A stretch of 64,000 nucleotides of DNA from Solen grandis (lineage: Eukaryota > Mollusca > Bivalvia > Adapedonta > Solenidae): NCBI GenBank assembly GCA_021229015.1, contig CM037788.1, positions 54,147,278 through 54,211,277 of the forward strand, read 5' to 3'. Numbering within the stretch: position 1 is the stretch's first letter; each line of letters starts with the position of its first letter. The translations under genes and the position numbers were made by a program. The notes beneath the pieces were generated by a model. That model saw only the letters and a program-made list of their open reading frames with translations, searched no databases and was not told the origin of the DNA. Positions 32,585 to 43,730 of this stretch are shown one piece after another.

Positions 32585-33308
32585 CAAACAAACATAGTGT
32601 ACACTTTATCAGATGGGATTCATCTGTCAAACAACACTTATCTCTAATGGCAGTGATACTCAGGTGAGTGATACAGGGTTATCTTGGAAATCTTGTTTTA
32701 TCCATGGTAAAGTAAAAAAGAGCTGTGACCTGTATCAATATCCTTTTCAAGAACTTTTCTTTTCAAAAAATGTAACCTAATATTTTCCTATTTCATTGCT
32801 CTGAATATATCTCAGTTAATGAAAGTTGTATGGCAATTTATTAAGAAAAATAGGATCTAGCATAATTTGTCAAATCAAATTACATCATTCATTGTTAATA
32901 TCACAAACAGATTGTTCTGCTATTCTGTGATGAATTGCTTCTGAGCCATTGCATTATTTTGTTTCATCTCTAATTTCATCATTATGCTATGAAATAATTC
33001 TTAAGATATGTTTGTGTAGGTGAAAAACAGGTGTAAATGCTACCTTTTGTATATAGATAATCTTATCTCAAGTACTGATATTGAATTTTGTTTATTTGAA
33101 TGTAGTATATTGAAAGAAAATATATTTAAGTGAATAAAAAAATTGAAAAATAAATTAGAAAAACATACCATATGTTTTTATGTTAGTCTTTTTCCCCCCA
33201 ATTTATTATATCAGAAAGTGTTATATTTATTTATTATTATTATTAATCTTTATCTTAGGGAGATATGTTTGGTCAAGTTGGTTTTTTTTTTTCTACGATT
33301 TCACCAGG

Positions 33309-33590
33309 CTCATCCCAGTGGCAGAGTTGCTAGAGCCCCTTAACCTTGAGGTCATAGGTTCAGTCCTTGTCTGTGATACAGCTTTGTCATTAAAAATTGT
33401 ACTGGTAGCTCCCTGCTCGGCGCTCAGCATGTACAAGTAGTTCCAGGATCAGTTGGCCTAGTGTCAGGATAATGTGACATGTCTACAGCTAATACTACAT
33501 TGTTGGAGCACTATATCTGTCTCAAGTAGACATAGTCTCCAAATTACTGAAATACTGTTGGTGGGATGTTAAACCCAACAAAATAAATAA
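33309..33590 (+). repeat. tRNA-derived SINE (type 1 tail)
   Basis: The head CTCATCCCAGTGGCAGAGTT has a weak B box (AGGTTCAGTCCTTG). The body has TAGTTCCAGGATCAGTTGGC and the tail GTGGGATGTTAAACCCAAC. A second tail-only fragment follows at about 33600-33755. Confidence 0.72.
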
Positions 33591-34189
33591 TTTTACTGGT
33601 ATATATCTTCCTAGATTGACACTCTGCAAACAAGGGCAGATCAGATATAGTTGGTCTAGTGTCAGAATTATGTGATTTGGTGTGGTATCGTGCCACTTGT
33701 TTATATCCCAAATGTATGAAATACTTCTAGTGGGACATTAAACCCATTCATACAAAGCATGTTGACTCTGAAATCCTGGTCAGGCTTTGATGTAACTGCA
33801 CAAATGTTGACCACGAAGACAACGGCACAAACGTTGACCACGAAGACAACGTGTAGAGTTATAAGGTCTCAGTCCTTTGACTTCAAGGTTAAGGTATAGG
33901 CATGATAAAACTTATTTTGATACAAATTTTTTTAATTTGCATAAATCTTTCATAACTTCTTAAACATAATACAAAAGAATATAATACCATGGATGGAATA
34001 CATGCAAAAGTAATGTATACGTAAACATGATACATGTTAATCATACAATGCACATCTTGATACAGGTTTCCAAGGAAACAAAATTATGTTAAACATAATT
34101 ATATGTAAATGAAAATATTTGGATATTGCATGTTAAGCAATTACTATACTAAACAAACATACTGAAGCTAAAATCTTTACTTCCTACAG

Positions 34190-34421
34190 ACTCATTTTTA
34201 TGCAAAGGCAAACAGAGGAGACCCTGATCAGACAGCTCCTATAGGAGCTGTCTGATCAGGGTCTCCTCTGTTTGTTTCTACAATCTTGTTGCTCAATTTC
34301 TACACTGTCATCTATGGCAAAGAAAAATCCATTATTTCATAAACCATTCAAAGACCAGCAATTTATATTCATAAAGTCATACATTTTTACATGAATATTC
34401 ATGAGGAAACGGGTTAAGAAA
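34190..34421. repeat. MITE-B copy with near-perfect central palindrome
   Basis: The centre (about 34206-34267) is an almost perfect hairpin: AACAGAGGAGACCCTGATCA on the left and its inverted copy on the right, with arms near 30 bp and almost no loop. The right end is CATGAATATTCATGAGG then GGGTTAA. Confidence 0.75.
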
Positions 34422-34780
34422 TTTGACGAGATTTGGAAAGCCAGTCATAAAATTTTACATATTTTCTGCGTTATCAAAAAATATGCAATTTTTTTTGCTG
34501 ACTTCATCTCGTATACTGCTACAATTCAAAAGGTGTTTTTAGTCATTTGATGATGGACCTTTTTATAACTTTACCCTTAGCCTTTGATGCTCTGACAAAC
34601 AGAGGGAACCCTGATCAGATAGCTTCTGATCATTCAATATTGTAACTCAAACTCTACAGTCTGCATGTCAAAATAAAATAACTTTAAAAGTTCAATAAAT
34701 TAATACTCATCATGTTATAAATTCAAGAGGTAAAGGGTTAAAAAACAAAACATTTAAACACTTTGTAACAATAAACTTAA

Positions 34781-34988
34781 TACTGTAAAACCATTTATTT
34801 CGTGGGACACAAATTTTCGTTGATTTTGTGGAGGGTTTTATCCACGAATATTAATCCCCACAAAAACTTGTCCTACAGAGACCTCGGGTTTTCTAGAACA
34901 TAGATCCACAAATAAATGTACCCATGAAATCCCCTAGGTAAATAATCAACAAAATTAAATGGCAACGAAAATTAATGATTTTACAGTA
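34781..34988. repeat. Short MITE with TACTGTAAAA termini
   Basis: The left end is TACTGTAAAACCATTTATTT and the right end GATTTTACAGTA, an inverted pair. The internal sequence repeats TCCACGAATAT and CCCACAAAAAC types. It is about 208 bp and non-coding. Confidence 0.72.
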
Positions 34989-35390
34989 CACATTTCCTTC
35001 AGTACATACTTCAAACAACAGAATTCATATGCTAATATCTGCTAACATAAAAACTAAGGAAAATGTATGGTGACCATCTTATTGACTTTTTTTTCTCAAG
35101 TTAACATTCAATGTTCAATATGAAACAAAGCAACTGGTTTCCATGAATGGCTGCCAGGGACAAATCTGACTGTATCTATTTTTAGATAGATCATGGGTTT
35201 ATATTTAAATAAATACTGAATGGTAAAATTACAGAGTTTCCCTTACATTTATCTGTATGCTTATCATGGGGATCGTCATTTGAAGCATGCAACTTTCAAT
35301 GCAACAAAATAAAACTATAGGCTGTTTCATCAAATATAATATCTTATTTTAGCATATTTTTACCCCAACCTTTAGTTTGTTTTATTAAAA

Positions 35391-35396
35391 TAACAT
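35391..35396 (-). terminator. Candidate TTLL9 polyadenylation signal (AATAAA)
   Basis: TTTATT on + (AATAAA on -) lies about 111 bases past the TTLL9 stop, in AT-rich sequence. It is the first consensus hexamer downstream. Confidence 0.5.
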
Positions 35397-35506
35397 ACAT
35401 AATCTTTTTTTCACATTCCAGTATCAATATTATTAAGCTTAATATGTTGGAAGAGTACTCTCTCCCTTGGTAATCTATTTCTTGTATGCATCCTTTAAAC
35501 TCAAGA

Positions 35507-35580
35507 TCAGGAGGTCTTTTTAAGTGTTTGAGCTGCAGAATAGATATCTCTTAATTGTTTCTTCCTGTCACAGTGACATC
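35507..35580 (-). CDS. TTLL9: TTLL9 terminal exon
   Basis: The acceptor is TCTTTTACAG. It completes Gly (G|GA) and reads [20 protein letters not shown], then KTS and TGA at 35509-35507. It is only 74 coding bases and was found through phase and the conserved DRKKQLR block. Confidence 0.88.
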
Positions 35581-38035
35581 CTGTAAAAGAGAAAAACAAT
35601 AAATGTATACAACATAAATTTTTTTAGACTCTCAATGGAAGTTACAGCCTTTAGTAGCTGAAAATCAGAAGAAGGCATTGTCAGATTGGCACAGCCAATT
35701 AAACTGTATCACTTCATGGTCAGAAGTGTATCCATGCATGCAATGAGATTCTGTGCTTTCATAACACCTTTTACGTGTTATTTTAAATTTGATTATCCTT
35801 TCTATGCAAGGGAACATTTAAAGATACAATTTCCATCCAGAGAAAATAGATACTAGGAACCTAGACTCGTAGTACTTACCAAGAAAAGAGTTAGCCGTGG
35901 TAACAGAACTATTTACAGAACACTCCATGTTACTGTCGTCTGCCAGGACTGGACCATCGTCCCAAATTAGGTCAAACCCGCCGATCCGCTTCTCCTTCCC
36001 TGTCAACCTGAAACAACACAAAACATGTTGCTTTTTTGTTATTATTGTCTTATTTTGTTGAGCCAAAGCAATTTAGTACTATATGTAAAACCATTCATAA
36101 ATAGCTCTAGTTACTTCTTTGAAAATGTTAACAGGAGACCAGTCCTACAGTATATGATATACTGATATAGTCTGTGTGTCCTTTATAATATTTGTAGGAT
36201 TTGGTCTATAAAGTAACCAATCAAAACACCCTTCAGCAAGATCAAAGTTGAAAGGCTTTACATTTCACAGCCCAAATGAGCATACTCAAGGAAAAATAAA
36301 CATACCTCACCTGGTAAAACATTTTCAGGTGAAGGTCAACCTGTAATAAGTCATTGTCATTGTTGGTTACCTGTTTTTAAGGTGAATAGTGACCTGTTTT
36401 TAATGTCAAGGTCAGTATTTTGATACTGTGACCTGTTTTCAAACTAAATGTAAATTATGACATACCGGTAGTTACCTGAGTTCAAGATCAATGTCAATTT
36501 TGATATGAATTCATTTTCAAGGAACAATTTCAATTCTGACATGGTAAGGTTACCTGTTTTCAAGGTCAAGGACATTCAGGACATCGTTGAGGACGCCATA
36601 TTTGAGGTCATAATCATCTTTCCCACTGGCAGTCAGGGACGGTGAGGCATTGATCTCAATCAACCATCTGTAGCAGAATTGTTTATTACATTTATACAGT
36701 AAAACTTTACAGTCCACCTCAATACAGACCACTTCACTACATGTAGACCACTTCAATATAAAGACTACCTCAATACAGACCACTTCACTACATGTAGACC
36801 ACTTCAATATAAAGACTACCTCAATAGACTCCTTGAATATAAAGACCACTTCAACAGACCACTTCAATATAAAACCACTTCACCTTAAAGCCACCAAACT
36901 CAGACACCTTTTCAGTATTTGCTTTATTTTTCAACTTTATTATCATTCAAAAAAAAATTATGGCTCTATATTAAGGTATCCATTTGATTGCAGTCCAAGG
37001 TAGCCTTATAAACTAGGCATTTATAAAATATGCTGCCTCTTGAATTGTATCACTTAATCTCATGATTATTCATGTATAAATTAATGACCTGATGAATATT
37101 AATTGATTGAACTTTAAATTGAATATGAAACAGTGGATTTTTGAAGGCTGTGTTGAATCTGTGCTACAATATTGTACAAGCAAACAGAGGAGACCCTGAT
37201 CAGACAGTTTTATAGGTGCTGTCTGATCTGGGTCTGCTGTGTTTGCCAATCTGTATGAAGTAAATGGTTAAGTAAAAGTCTTTAACTATGTTTCAGTATG
37301 AAACTATTGCATTTCATGAGTTACACAGATACTACAAAAATGGCTTCACTATGTAAGTGGGGCTTCCACAGTTGAGTGGTCATTGTCACTGACTTACAAA
37401 CATTTAGCCCCTCACTGGTGTGGATTCGAGTCCCAGTCCGGTCATTTAGATTGTTCATGTGAGGAACCTACCAGCTGGGTTGCAGTGGTACTTTATCTAG
37501 GTGCCTCTGTACACTCAGGGTCTCCCTTCATCCATAATTAGCAAGAAATCACTAAATATCATTTCCTATATAAATATATATTTTTTTTAAAGTTTGTTTC
37601 ATACACACATACCTAGATTTTCTTACAAACAACTTATCCTTGTCATATCATGTTAGTACATGATAACATTTTGTGGGGTTTTTTTTGTACTAAAAAATTG
37701 TCCCTTAGGGGCTTCCTATTTTGATTTCCTTTTCTAAGATGTTTCTTTTATCACAAGACCTTATCAAAAACACAAAGTAATTACGTTTTTAATTATATCA
37801 GAATTCGTTTTTCACATTCTCCCTACTTTCTTTTCCTAACATAAAAACAGGAAAATGAACCCCTTGAAGAAAACGGAAATAATTATAAATCATATACTCA
37901 CGGCTTGAGGTTTATATCCAAAAGTACATCATAACCGTACATCTCGAAGCAGTGTTTGTCGTTGATAATAATTTTCTGAACACTTTGAAGACTTTTTATG
38001 ATGATGTTGTCTATGCCTTGAAAGACTTTCCTAGA
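35507..38035 (-). CDS. TTLL9: TTLL9-type tubulin polyglutamylase, last four exons (joined)
   Basis: Four exons on the - strand (38035-37902, 36667-36554, 36007-35880, 35580-35507) have consistent phases and join into 149 residues ending in TGA. They match the C-terminus of tubulin tyrosine ligase-like 9, which glutamylates axonemal tubulin. Residues 1-44 include [20 protein letters not shown]. Residues 41-57 hold the family signature [17 protein letters not shown], whose Glu and Asn belong to the ATP/Mg-binding end of the ATP-grasp fold. Then come [18 protein letters not shown] and a CDRKKQLR tail. The N-terminal exons are not found up to 64000; an assembly gap intervenes at 41008. TTLL1 is the next closest relative, but the GGFDL and DRKKQL blocks favour TTLL9. 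Confidence 0.9.
35880..36007 (-). CDS. TTLL9: TTLL9 exon with [12 protein letters not shown]
   Basis: The acceptor is GTTTCAG and the donor GTAAGTAC. It reads [20 protein letters not shown], then a Ser/Asn/Thr-rich stretch to TTANSFL. It ends with one base of a Gly codon. Confidence 0.92.
36554..36667 (-). CDS. TTLL9: TTLL9 exon with [11 protein letters not shown] signature
   Basis: Its first base completes Pro (CC|A). It then reads [20 protein letters not shown] and [17 protein letters not shown], ending with two bases of an Arg codon before GTAACC. A 51-bp tandem repeat lies just upstream of its acceptor, in the intron. Confidence 0.93.
36700..36890 (-). repeat. 51-bp tandem repeat in TTLL9 intron
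   Basis: Two near-identical 51-bp units (CTCAATACAGACCACTTCAC plus TACATGTAGACCACTTCAAT...), followed by shorter ~17-bp derivatives of CCACTTCAATATAAAGA. It sits about 30 bp upstream of the acceptor of the 36667-36554 exon and is probably a degenerated transposon end. Confidence 0.75.
37355..37560 (+). repeat. tRNA-derived SINE (type 2 tail), in TTLL9 intron
   Basis: Head GGGGCTTCCACAGTTGAGTG, B box GGATTCGAGTCCC (about 37422-37434), body CCAGCTGGGTTGCAGTGGT. The tail is shortened. Confidence 0.7.
37902..38035 (-). CDS. TTLL9: TTLL9 exon, start of visible part
   Basis: The acceptor is TTTTTTTAG and the donor GTGAGTAT (both read on -). 44 codons plus two bases of a Pro codon. It encodes [20 protein letters not shown] through [12 protein letters not shown]. 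The preceding exon must end in phase 0. Confidence 0.9.
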
Positions 38036-40029
38036 CTAAAAAAATCACAGTAAATATCATGTTTATGTGTGTCCTAAAATATACAGTCAAACCTGTCGTA
38101 AGTGGTCAAATAAGGGAACAAGAGGAAGTGATGGCTTAACAGAGGTGACCACTAAATGAAGGCTACATAGATTACAAAATGCTATAGTTTGGTAATATTA
38201 AAATGACCACTAAATGCAGGTTGACTACTTAATACAGGTGGCCACTAATACAGTTCATTAATACTTGAAAAAAAACCATACAATAATTAACAATGTCAGT
38301 GAAACATTTATATCAAACAAATGTTTCAAGAAATCAAATGTGTACACAATGTCATGTACATGTAAAAAAGCCCAGCCATCTCAAAATACACACCTTAGTT
38401 GTTCATATACTTGTTTTAGTAAATGAACTCAAGATTTAAAACAGTATCTGAAATTTTCTGATAATCTCATGCGTGACAACAGGCAGGTCTTTGTCATCCT
38501 AAAAATGTGATCTATTGTTAATTCTCCTTGATAGTTTGAAGAAATTGAATATCACATAATTATAGGAAAGACTAGATAGCTGATGTTTAGGTTTTGATAC
38601 TCAGCTATTTAAACACTGTCTGCAAAATTGCTCTAAATGCATATAGAACTTGATTTTGTTTGTACTTAAAAGGACAATAGGATCTTTCATTTCAGCAAAC
38701 TGACAAAAACCTTATCAGACATAAATAATTTTATTCTAATGCCATTCTAAAATGAATGGCTACCAAAAATTTCCATAGCCTTAAAAATCTGTCATCATAT
38801 TTTTTGTGTTGAAACAAAATTAAATTAATGCAGGTGTGGAGAAAAAAAAAAGCAGAGAGCCCTAAATGTAAGAAGATGTAACATTTTTGCAGTGAGATAT
38901 TGAAATGAATTTCCAGTGATCATGCATGAATATGAAAATTTATTGAACACAAGACTGACCTTTCACCTCTTATTATGTCTAATTTTTTGAGAGAGTAAAA
39001 AAAACACAGAAACACCTTGATGTACATAATTTTAGATCTAATGGAAATAATGTACTTCACCGATTACCTCATGAATATTCCTTTACAAATGTATGACTTG
39101 ATGAAAATTCATTTAAATATCATAAATGAAACAATATTTCTTTGCCATGCAGACAGTTAATAGAATCTAAGCTAGTTTTGTATGAGCAGGTCTCTGGATC
39201 TTCTGGTTGCCATGGCATCAAAGCATTTAATTTCATATTAGGAAGTAAATATTAATTGATAAAACTCTTTATCTTACAAAATCACAACCTAGCTGCTGTT
39301 TCAGTTTTGAGACTTTATTAGCAGACTCAGCAACAGTGTCATAACAATTGCCTTAAGCACATATAGAATATACGTTTTATTACTCAATAAACAACATGCC
39401 AGTACTTTTCCTCAAACACTTGATATGCCTCAAGAGAGTAATGAATAAAGGATCATTAAACTTTTCTAGAAGGTTTACAAACATATTTTTTTCCACCTCA
39501 GAACAAGTGTGATACATTGGATTCATCTTGTTTTTACCCCCCCCCCTTTTTTTTTTAAATCACTCAAATGCTGAATTCACCACTTCAAATCAAAACGATC
39601 AATGATATATTCACTCTTTCTTGCTTTCCATGCACATGATGTAAAGAGTTTTATTGGAGCTGTTGTTAAGAAAAAACAAACTACTATTTTGAAAAAATGA
39701 GAAAAAATACAATGTAGTTGCTAACATGAAAAAAAAATGTATAGACTGCATGACATGCTATTCATTATGGTTATTGATTTTCATTTTGTGACACATTGGA
39801 ATACACTACTGACTTGATATCCACAATTTTATATTCGGTTACCTGTTGAATAGGTCAGTATGACCGAGGTAAAAACGGGATGAAAATAGTTCTTATATCT
39901 TTTATGAAAGACAGAAAATTCAGTTTTAAAGATTCAGAACTGAGAGTTTTCACAGTATATCATATATCTGATATTTTTCTGTTGCTTTATACACAGTATT
40001 AGTTCTATGCCTCCCCTAACCCACCTAAA
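38036..40029. other. Upstream TTLL9 intron or intergenic DNA, no exon recognised
   Basis: It contains a Tigger-type fragment starting CAGTCAAACCTGTCG (about 38091-38260), a MITE-B part (39055-39190) and otherwise AT-rich sequence. I looked on the - strand for the preceding TTLL9 exons and found none that kept phase and similarity. Confidence 0.5.
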
Positions 40030-40740
40030 TAAACAAGAGGGCCAAGATGGCCCTAAATAGCTCACCTGATAAATATTGCCTTCATTGTCTTTTACAACAT
40101 AGACATACTGAATATAAAATCCATGCAGAAGAACAGCAAGATAATCATAATTCCACACAAAATCTGTACCAGTGGTCCAATTTTGATGGTTACAGGTATA
40201 AAATCAAGCGACCCCTGTGGTGGGACCAATTTTGACCCCTGGGCCATAATTTGAAAACTTGGGTCAGGTCCACTAGGCCATTGTAAATACCAAGTATTTA
40301 AACCCCCCAGATCATGTGGTTTTTGACAAGAAAATCTTTTAAGTTTTTTTCCTACAAAAATCAATGTAAAATCAAGTGACCCCTGGGGCATGGCCAATTT
40401 TAACACCAGGGCCATACTTTGAACAACTTGGTGGATGTCCAATAGGCCATGTTACATACCAAATTATCTAAACTCCAAATCTTGTAGTTTCTGACAAGAA
40501 GATCTTTTAAGATTGTATTACCAAAACAAGTCTATGTAAAACAAAATGACCCCTGAGGCAGGGCCAATTTTGACCCCAGAGTTATGATTTAAACAAACTT
40601 GGTAGCAGTCCACTAGAAAATGCCACACACTAAATATCTTAGCTCCAGGATATGCAGTTTTAGAGAAGAAAATTTTTCTAGTTTTTCCTATATATAACTC
40701 TTAGAATTATAATGTAAAATCAAGTAACCCCTAAATTGTA
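40030..40740 (-). repeat. Composite GTGAGC repeat, one end only
   Basis: It begins AACAAGAGGGCCAAGATGGC and GCTCACCTGATAA. The modules contain TGACCCCTG(G/A)GGCA and AAATCAAG(C/T)GACCCCT. The opposite palindromic end is not present before the assembly gap. Confidence 0.7.
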
Positions 40741-41007
40741 GTATACAATGCTGCCAGCGATCTATGTCTCAAATATATCATACTGAAAAAAAAAGAAAAA
40801 AAAAGAATGAAACATTCAAAAGGTTGTATATATCTCTGTATTTATTACCATACTTTTACTTTGAGACTATAAAGTATTGCTATCAATGAAAACCAGTTAT
40901 GTCTTTGATATATCTTTGAAGGGAGACATGTATTTTAACTCTTTTATTCTCAACATGAATAATTTGCAGTGAATAATATATGCATAGTTATTAAAAATTA
41001 TTATTAT

Positions 41008-41107
41008 NNNNNNNNNNNNNNNNNNNNNNNNNNNNNNNNNNNNNNNNNNNNNNNNNNNNNNNNNNNNNNNNNNNNNNNNNNNNNNNNNNNNNNNNNNNNN
41101 NNNNNNN
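41008..41107. other. Assembly gap (100 N)
   Basis: Exactly 100 N, the usual placeholder for a gap of unknown size. Sequence order and distance across it are not guaranteed. Open frames running through the N are meaningless. Confidence 0.99.
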
Positions 41108-42282
41108 ATCTAGAAATGTTAAAAAAGGGGGGATGTCCCCCCCTACTTTCAGAAAAAGGGGGGGCACCTCCCCCAAGGGTGGGGGGGGGAGGTATTTTCA
41201 CCCGAGGTTGTTCTTTAGCTAAAACATACAGGTCTACATAACTACATGAATTTATAATACTTGCTTCATGTATACATACAAACTACTCTGCATAACTCTT
41301 CACCAACAAGGCTTGCATCAGAATAATGCACAATGGACAACAGTTTTAAGTTACTTACCATAACTGTGCTAAAAGTGTTACTCCCTACAAGTGTCAGTCC
41401 TTATGCTAACTGTCTGTTAGCAGATCAACTTAATAAAAGTACATTCTTAACTGTCTGTGAATCAAAAACTGCATATGCTGAACTTTAAGAACACGGATGT
41501 TTTGAAGTCCGAACTTCTTTTCATGTCTAAAATTGCCTGTTTATGTGCCGGCAATTCAACATGCCAATCCAATGTAGAGGTTCTATAGTTAGTGTTTCCG
41601 GTTATAAAAGAATTATTTTTGCCTGTGTCTATGCAGAATCTGCAAAGCATCTCCTTTTTATCATTTATAAAAAGCCACGGCCGATTCGCTTTCCATGCCT
41701 CAGAAAATATATGAGGTTTCTTTTTCTTCGTAACAGGGTTCCGAGTCATTTTCCGTGTCATCAAGACATTCAATGTTTGTTCTGAATGTTCATTTGTACG
41801 GCCAGGGGATTCATCTGTAGAATCTCTCGTTCGTTTACCGAAAAACTGGGGAAAAACTGGGATATTTTTGATTGAGCAGACGTAACTTTGTGCGACTCAG
41901 CCATGTTTATCTAGTTGTTGTTTTTTTTTCAAGCGTCCAGACGACTTCCGGTTTATTAGCCAATGAAATTCGTCGACTTGAACTCGTCCCTAATGCTATC
42001 AGGTGAAAAGTGTGAAATGCAGGGAACCAGTCAACTGGTGTATTTTTGTCGCCTGGCAACCGTCGTGCAGTGTGACGGTTCATAGCTATTTAATATGCCG
42101 AATAAAATATATTCGATGCAGTATGTCTAAGTAAAAATAAAATAAATGTACGCACACCCATGCATTATTTGCGGGAAAATTTTTATTCCTGCAGGATTTT
42201 GTACACAGACGATTATTATTTTTGCGGGATTTTAAAGGTTTGTGCGGGAATCCCGCAATCCCGCATTCTAGATGCAACCCTG
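41108..42282 (-). mobile_element. hAT-like element (ZNF862/KIAA1586-type), cut by the gap
   Basis: On the - strand the right edge begins CAGGGTTGCATCTAGAATGC followed by GGGATTGCGGGATTCCCGC, a typical hAT terminus. The first bases after the gap (ATCTAGAAATG) match the inner part of the same terminus in inverted position, so the other end very likely lies at the gap edge. It contains the start of a transposase-like gene (41904 down to 41462) but no catalytic domain. Confidence 0.65.
41462..41904 (-). pseudogene. TTF-type zinc finger N-terminus of a hAT/ZNF862-like transposase, frameshifted
   Basis: An ATG at 41904 starts MAESHKVTSAQSKISQFF. The frame is then broken by an apparent 11-bp tandem duplication (TTTTTCCCCAG, 41839-41865 region). 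The downstream frame (M at 41773) carries a TTF/BED-like finger: FSEAWKANRPWLF, EMLCRFCIDTG, FITGNTNYRTSTLDWH, ELPAHKQAI, with Cys-x2-Cys and two His ligands. Proteins of this family derive from hAT transposases and bind DNA through this finger. The frame ends soon after SSDFKTS with no dimerisation or catalytic domain. QSKISQFF fits the QxxIxxFF PCNA-binding consensus, which is a pattern match only. Confidence 0.7.
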
Positions 42283-42299
42283 ATGATGGAAGACGGGAA

Positions 42300-43073
42300 G
42301 ATGGGACGGAGGGTGATCACAATGTGAAAAAATGTGGCATTTAAAGTGTTTTCCTAACATCTGACTAAGTGACCTAGATTTTGATCCTACCTGAAATTGC
42401 ACTCATTTAGGAATTCATGCAGTCATCATTCTTATCAAGTTTAATGAAGACTGGGACAAAAATGTAGGCCTCTAGAGTGTTCACAAGATTATTCTAAAAT
42501 TCTGCCTGGTGACCTACTTTTTGACCCCATGTGGCCCAGTTTTGAAATCATCCAAGATTTGATGTAAACAAACATTCAAACAGTTTTTGACCCCATGTGA
42601 CCCGAATTCAAACTCATCCAAGATATAATGTAGACAAATATCCTGACCTGTGAAGATTGGGCCATAACTGTTGCCTCTAGAGTGTTCACAAGGTTTTTCT
42701 AAGATTTTCTAAGTTTTGACCTAGTAACCTAGTTTTTGACCCAACATGACCCAATTTCAAACTCATCTGACATAGCATAAAGAGACAAACATCCTGACAA
42801 AGTTTTATAAAGTTTGGGCCAAAAATGTGGCCTCAAGCATGTTCACAAGTTTTTTTTTAAGATCTGACCTGGTGACCTAGTTTTTGACCCCACGTTACCC
42901 ATTTTCAAATTCATCCAAGATATCATGTAGACAAACATTCTGACCAAATTTTATGAAGATTGGGCAAAAACTGTGGCCTCTAGAGTGTTCACAAGGCTTT
43001 TCTAAGACGGATGATGGACAAAAGGCGACCACAAAAGCTCACGCTGAGCACAAGTGCTCAGGTGAGCTAAAAA
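42300..43073 (-). repeat. Composite GTGAGC repeat with type-1 modules
   Basis: The right end is GAGCACAAGTGCTCAGGTGA then GCTAAAAAG. The modules contain GTGACCTAGTTTTTGACCCC and GCCTCTAGAGTGTTCACAAG, about 155 bp each. The left AACAAGAGGG end is missing. Confidence 0.82.
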
Positions 43074-43312
43074 GCAATGATCTGGCTGGGTTTGGGGTCT
43101 CATTATTTAAGGAATCAACCTTATTTTAGCAAATATTGTAGAGAAAAATTAGGTGACCGTTTGTGCCAAATGAAACTAGAACTATCACTAAATGTGATTA
43201 ATACCCCCGCAATACTGCTTTAGAAATGATGAAGTTATTAGGATTAAGAAGAAGAGTATGAAAAAGACATTTTTACATTAGTTTTTTTCCAGATTTTTGG
43301 CCGGGTTACACA

Positions 43313-43730
43313 GGTGCAAACCCAGGTTATAGAATGGTGAATGTCACAGCCTCTTTATATTTGGTATACAGTATTAACACGTGGTCCCATATCGTGGGAT
43401 TCGATTTCAGGTCTGTCACTCATTCACTTCCTGTTTACCGACTTAGTTATATTATCAACATAATGGTCAATGGTAGGAAATTTTCGTAACAGTTTTCTCA
43501 GCAACTACTTATCACAGTCTCTTGATATTTGGTACACAGCCTAAAAATGTGGTCCCATATCAGTGGAATTGATTTCAGGTTTGTCGCTCATCTACTTCCT
43601 GTTTACCGACTTAGTTAAATTTTCGACATCATGGTCAATGGTAGGACATTTTAGTAACAGTTTTCTCAGCAACTACTTATAAAAGTCTCTTGATATTTGG
43701 TATACAGCATTAACACGTGATCCGTTGGTT
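43313..43730 (+). repeat. ~170-bp tandem modules
   Basis: Two and a half units with GTCTCTTGATATTTGGTA(T/C)ACAG, CACTTCCTGTTTACCGACTT and GTAACAGTTTTCTCAGCAAC. They end at a GGTCGGTCGGTCG run and adjoin the next array. Non-coding. Confidence 0.8.

Larger units (their letters stand above)
29826..35506. other. DHX38-TTLL9 tail-to-tail intergenic region
   Basis: It holds the two 3' UTRs, AT-rich unique-looking DNA (about 29830-31600), a diverged GTGAGC-type fragment (about 31640-32000), two SINEs, one MITE-A and two MITE-B copies, and a small MITE at 34781-34988. A 27-bp duplication (CACAAA(T/C)GTTGACCACGAA) lies at about 33800-33855. No further coding sequence was recognised. Confidence 0.6.

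Noticed and set aside
38440..38515. Possible minus-strand exon (DDKDLPVVTHEIIRKFQ) after a TTTTTAG
   Set aside because: No good donor, no similarity to TTLL9 at the expected position, and no phase support.
40969..41241. Open frames running across the N gap
   Set aside because: They are made of undefined codons over 100 N; no information.
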